A stretch of DNA of 8,416 nt from Bordetella parapertussis (GTDB lineage: Bacteria > Pseudomonadota > Gammaproteobacteria > Burkholderiales > CAIKXV01). This document shows, piece after piece, positions 6,804 to 8,416 of the stretch. The stretch lies in assembly GCA_945877995.1 (NCBI GenBank), contig CAMDXD010000159.1, forward strand, positions 1-8,416, given 5' to 3'. The position numbers and the translations under genes were made by a program. Numbering within the stretch: the stretch's first letter is position 1; each line of letters opens with the position of its first letter. A model generated the notes under the pieces. The model did not search any database. It saw only the letters and a list, made by a program, of their open reading frames with translations, and was not told the DNA's origin.

Positions 6804-6810
6804 TCACCCT
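6804..6810 (-). promoter_or_regulatory. Ribosome binding site supporting a TTG start for the bicupin gene
   Basis: On the minus strand AGGGTGA sits 6 nt before the TTG at 6797. An in-frame TGA overlaps this site, so the reading frame cannot extend further upstream, and the first ATG in frame is 40 codons in. Confidence 0.6.
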
Positions 6811-6910
6811 GTTTCGCCGATCACCGCTAAGGCGCGGATTTCGATTTTCACGATACAGCCATGGCGTTTTCAGTTTACTCCCGAGTCTTGTCGCCAGTCA
6901 CGCCCGGAGG

Positions 6911-7921
6911 TCAAAGGCGCCGGATGCCCGCGCTTCGCACCACGCCGTCCCAGCGTTTCACCTCTTGCGCCAGGTAGCGCGCGAACTCGGCCGGTGTGCT
7001 CAGCATCGGCTCGAGGCCGCGCACCTCGAGCTGCTTCTGCGTGTCCGGGTGCTGTACAGCGGCATGGGTATCGGCGTTGAAGCGCTGCACCATCGCCGAC
7101 GGCGTCCCCGCCGGCGCGACCAGTCCGACCCAGGCGGAGGCCTCGAAGCCGGGCAGCCCGGCCTCGGCAATGGTGGGTGCCTCCGGCAGTGCGGCGGCGC
7201 GGCGGGCAGTGGTGACGCCGATCGCGTTCACCTTGCCACCGCGGATGAACGGCAGCGCGACCGACAGGTTCGCCACCGTTACCTGCACCTCGCCACCGAC
7301 CACCGCGGTCATCGCCGGGCCTCCACCCTTGTACGGCACATGGATCATCTTCACGCCGGCCATGCTCTGGAACAGTTCGCCGACCAGGTGCGCCGAACTG
7401 CCTTCGCCGAACGACGAGTAGGTGATGCGGCCGGGGCTGGCCTTCGCCAGCGCCACCAGTTCCGGCAGGGTACGCGCGGACAGCGATGGATGCGCCACCA
7501 GCACGAACGGCGCGGCCGCGATCAGCGAGATCGGGGCGAAGTCCTTCAGCACGTCGAACGGCAGCTTCGCGTAGAGGCTGGCGTTGCTGCCCAGCGTACT
7601 GCCCGAGCCGACCAGCAGCGTGTAGCCATCCGGGTTCGCCCGTGCCCCGAGTTCGGTACCGATGTTGCCACCGGCACCAGCGCGGTTGTCGATCACGACC
7701 GGCGTACCCCAGCGCTCCTGCAGCCTGCCGGCCACCAGCCGCGCGACGATGTCGTTGGCCCCGCCCGGCGGGAACGGCACGATCAGGCGCACCGGCCGGC
7801 TTGGCCAGCCGTCGGCCGCAGGGACGACCGTCGACCAGGCAACCAGCACGATGCCGGATACGAGCAGGCCCGTCCACGCGCGCAGCACGCGCACAGCCAA
7901 ACGTGCGTTCGGATGTTCCAT
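6911..7921 (-). CDS. Bug/TctC-family periplasmic solute-binding receptor
   Basis: This is a complete 336-residue periplasmic receptor (PF03401). The N-terminus has basic residues followed by a hydrophobic segment (about 16-33) and a likely cleavage site after VPAADG (33-38), typical of a Sec signal. Family motifs are all standard: LIVPFPPGGANDIVARLVA (46-64), DNRAGAGGNIG (78-88), PDGYTLL (97-103), KLPFDVLKDFAPISL (119-133), YSSFGEGSSAHLVGELF (168-184), VPYKGGGPAMTAVVGG (195-210), APTIAEAGLPGFEASAWVGL (248-267) and RWDGVVR near the end. It closely resembles the truncated receptor at 1-430. The ATG at 7921 is chosen because AGGAGGAG precedes it by 5 nt and the signal peptide starts there; a longer frame back to 8350 would run antisense through the peptidase gene. 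It is the first gene of the minus-strand block, 113 bp before the bicupin gene. The ligand is unknown. Confidence 0.95.
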   Translation of the reverse strand: MEHPNARLAVRVLRAWTGLLVSGIVLVAWSTVVPAADGWPSRPVRLIVPFPPGGANDIVARLVAGRLQERWGTPVVIDNRAGAGGNIGTELGARANPDGYTLLVGSGSTLGSNASLYAKLPFDVLKDFAPISLIAAAPFVLVAHPSLSARTLPELVALAKASPGRITYSSFGEGSSAHLVGELFQSMAGVKMIHVPYKGGGPAMTAVVGGEVQVTVANLSVALPFIRGGKVNAIGVTTARRAAALPEAPTIAEAGLPGFEASAWVGLVAPAGTPSAMVQRFNADTHAAVQHPDTQKQLEVRGLEPMLSTPAEFARYLAQEVKRWDGVVRSAGIRRL

Positions 7922-7926
7922 GCCGA

Positions 7927-7934
7927 CTCCTCCT
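7927..7934 (-). promoter_or_regulatory. Strong ribosome binding site of the Bug gene at 6911-7921
   Basis: On the minus strand AGGAGGAG lies 5 nt before the ATG at 7921. It is the best Shine-Dalgarno match in the window and rules against the much longer upstream extension of this frame. Confidence 0.8.
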
Positions 7935-7953
7935 GCAGGATCCCTGCCTTGCG

Positions 7954-7989
7954 GATGCCGCGGTCGATGCCACGGTCGATGCCACGGTT
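7954..7989. repeat. Three tandem copies of a 12-bp unit
   Basis: Units at 7954-7965, 7966-7977 and 7978-7989 read GATGCCGCGGTC, GATGCCACGGTC and GATGCCACGGTT. Neighbouring units differ by a single base. The array lies in the gap between the divergent Bug and peptidase genes, 33-68 bp upstream of the Bug ATG, so it would fall in the Bug 5' leader or promoter. It may be a replication-slippage product or a set of protein-binding sites. Confidence 0.8.
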
Positions 7990-8009
7990 GCCACCGGATG
8001 CACGCACGA

Positions 8010-8037
8010 CGGGCAGCACCCTTGCGGAGTCTGCCCG
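8010..8037. repeat. 7-bp inverted repeat in the divergent region before the peptidase gene
   Basis: CGGGCAG (8010-8016) and CTGCCCG (8031-8037) are perfect inverted arms separated by 14 bp, giving a centre-to-centre spacing of 21 bp, about two DNA turns. It lies immediately upstream of the putative -35 of the peptidase gene. It could be a dimer-binding operator, but arms this short and GC-rich can arise by chance. No T-run follows, so it is not an intrinsic terminator. Confidence 0.3.
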
Positions 8038-8040
8038 AAC

Positions 8041-8068
8041 TTGCGTTGCCGCGGGAAATCGCTAGGAT
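8041..8068 (+). promoter_or_regulatory. Possible sigma70-type promoter of the M15 peptidase gene
   Basis: TTGCGT (8041-8046; 3 of 6 to the -35 consensus) and TAGGAT (8063-8068; 4 of 6 to the -10 consensus) are separated by 16 bp. They sit 28 bp upstream of the peptidase ATG, which would give a short leader carrying GGAGGT. Weak match by inspection only. Confidence 0.35.
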
Positions 8069-8095
8069 GGCAGCAGCAGTATCCATGGAGGTCCG

Positions 8096-8416
8096 ATGCA
8101 GCTCACGCCCAATTTTTCGCTCGAGGAACTGACGGTTTCCGATACTGCGCGGCGCAAGCGGATATCCAACGCGCCCACGCCTGCGCACCTGCGTAACCTG
8201 CGCCGGACCGCTGCGCTGCTGGAGGAGATCCGTGCGCTGTTCGGGGTACCACTGCAGGTCACCAGCGGCTATCGCAACCCGCAGGTCAATGCGCTGGTCG
8301 GTGGCGTTCCCACGTCGGCACATGCGCTCGGGCTGGCGGCCGACTTCCATGTGAAGGGGCTCGACGACCTCTCCGCCGCGAAGCGCATCCGGGACAGCGC
8401 GATCGTGTTCGACCAG
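8096..8416 (+). CDS. Peptidase M15 family (M15_3, D-Ala-D-Ala carboxypeptidase-like) protein, N-terminal 107 residues
   Basis: This is the start of a zinc-dependent peptidoglycan peptidase of the M15 group (PF08291-like), which cleaves D-alanyl peptide bonds in cell-wall peptides or, in phage relatives, acts as an endolysin. The N-terminus LTPNFSLEELTVSDTARR is the typical FSxxEL opening. It is followed by a helical segment (about residues 28-50), LQVTSGYRNPQVNALVGG (53-70) and the zinc motif SAHALGLAADFH (74-85), giving ligands His76 and Asp83. The third ligand, usually in a C-terminal WxH, is beyond the window. No signal peptide is visible. The ATG at 8096 follows GGAGGT (8087-8092) closely. 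Its function is unrelated to the catabolic genes on the other side of the divergent gap, so it probably marks the cluster boundary. The sequence runs off the window in frame. Confidence 0.88.
   Translation, partial: MQLTPNFSLEELTVSDTARRKRISNAPTPAHLRNLRRTAALLEEIRALFGVPLQVTSGYRNPQVNALVGGVPTSAHALGLAADFHVKGLDDLSAAKRIRDSAIVFDQ

Noticed and set aside
6798..6910. Possible terminator or internal promoter between the third Bug gene and the bicupin gene
   Set aside because: The best hairpin is a 4-bp CCGC/GCGG stem with no T-run, and I find no convincing -35/-10 pair. Nothing is supported here beyond the bicupin ribosome binding site.
6773..8065. A 430-codon open frame on the plus strand opposite the Bug gene at 6911-7921
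   Set aside because: It has the same codon-register artefact: it sits exactly opposite the Bug codons, and its translation is low-complexity and without family motifs.
7922..8350. N-terminal extension of the Bug gene frame by 143 codons
   Set aside because: The extension has no signal-peptide or Bug character and runs antisense through the M15 peptidase start. AGGAGGAG and a proper signal peptide fix the start at 7921.

Overview
The window is GC-rich, densely packed bacterial DNA. Three genes encode Bug/TctC-type periplasmic solute receptors (PF03401), and no TctA or TctB membrane gene is visible. Orphan Bug genes scattered among catabolic enzymes are characteristic of Betaproteobacteria, especially Burkholderiales such as the Alcaligenaceae and Comamonadaceae. 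That lineage is inferred from gene content and composition; there is no RNA marker here.

Layout from left to right. (A) A minus-strand operon reads from about 4030 down through position 1: a COG0402-type amidohydrolase (2584-4002), a fused NDP-forming acyl-CoA synthetase (427-2559, 24 bp downstream), then a Bug receptor whose ATG overlaps the synthetase stop as ATGA (1-430, cut by the window edge). (B) A short divergent control region (4003-4128) holds a near-perfect 16-bp palindrome overlapping a probable minus-strand promoter. (C) One plus-strand gene encodes an isochorismatase/cysteine-hydrolase-fold protein (4129-4716). (D) A second minus-strand block ends only 4 bp from that gene. In transcription order it holds a Bug receptor (6911-7921), a two-cupin protein resembling homogentisate-dioxygenase-type enzymes (5760-6797, TTG start) and another Bug receptor (4721-5686). 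(E) Across a 174-bp divergent gap lies the start of an M15-family zinc peptidase (8096 to the window end), which looks like the edge of the metabolic cluster.

A plausible joint role is uptake and breakdown of one or more small organic acids or N-containing ring compounds. The Bug proteins would bind the substrate in the periplasm, the amidohydrolase and the isochorismatase-fold protein would act on C-N bonds or related groups, the bicupin would carry out metal-dependent oxygenation or ring opening, and the acyl-CoA synthetase would activate the resulting acid. The substrate cannot be read from the sequence. Two of the enzymes lack a residue normally counted as catalytic: the HxxE glutamate in the amidohydrolase and the nucleophilic cysteine in the isochorismatase-fold protein. 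Their chemistry may therefore differ from the family default.

No RNA genes, insertion sequences, CRISPR arrays, phage genes or intrinsic terminators were found, and no gene-free stretch exceeds about 180 bp. Very long open frames opposite the real genes (for example 319-4041 on the plus strand) are codon-usage artefacts.
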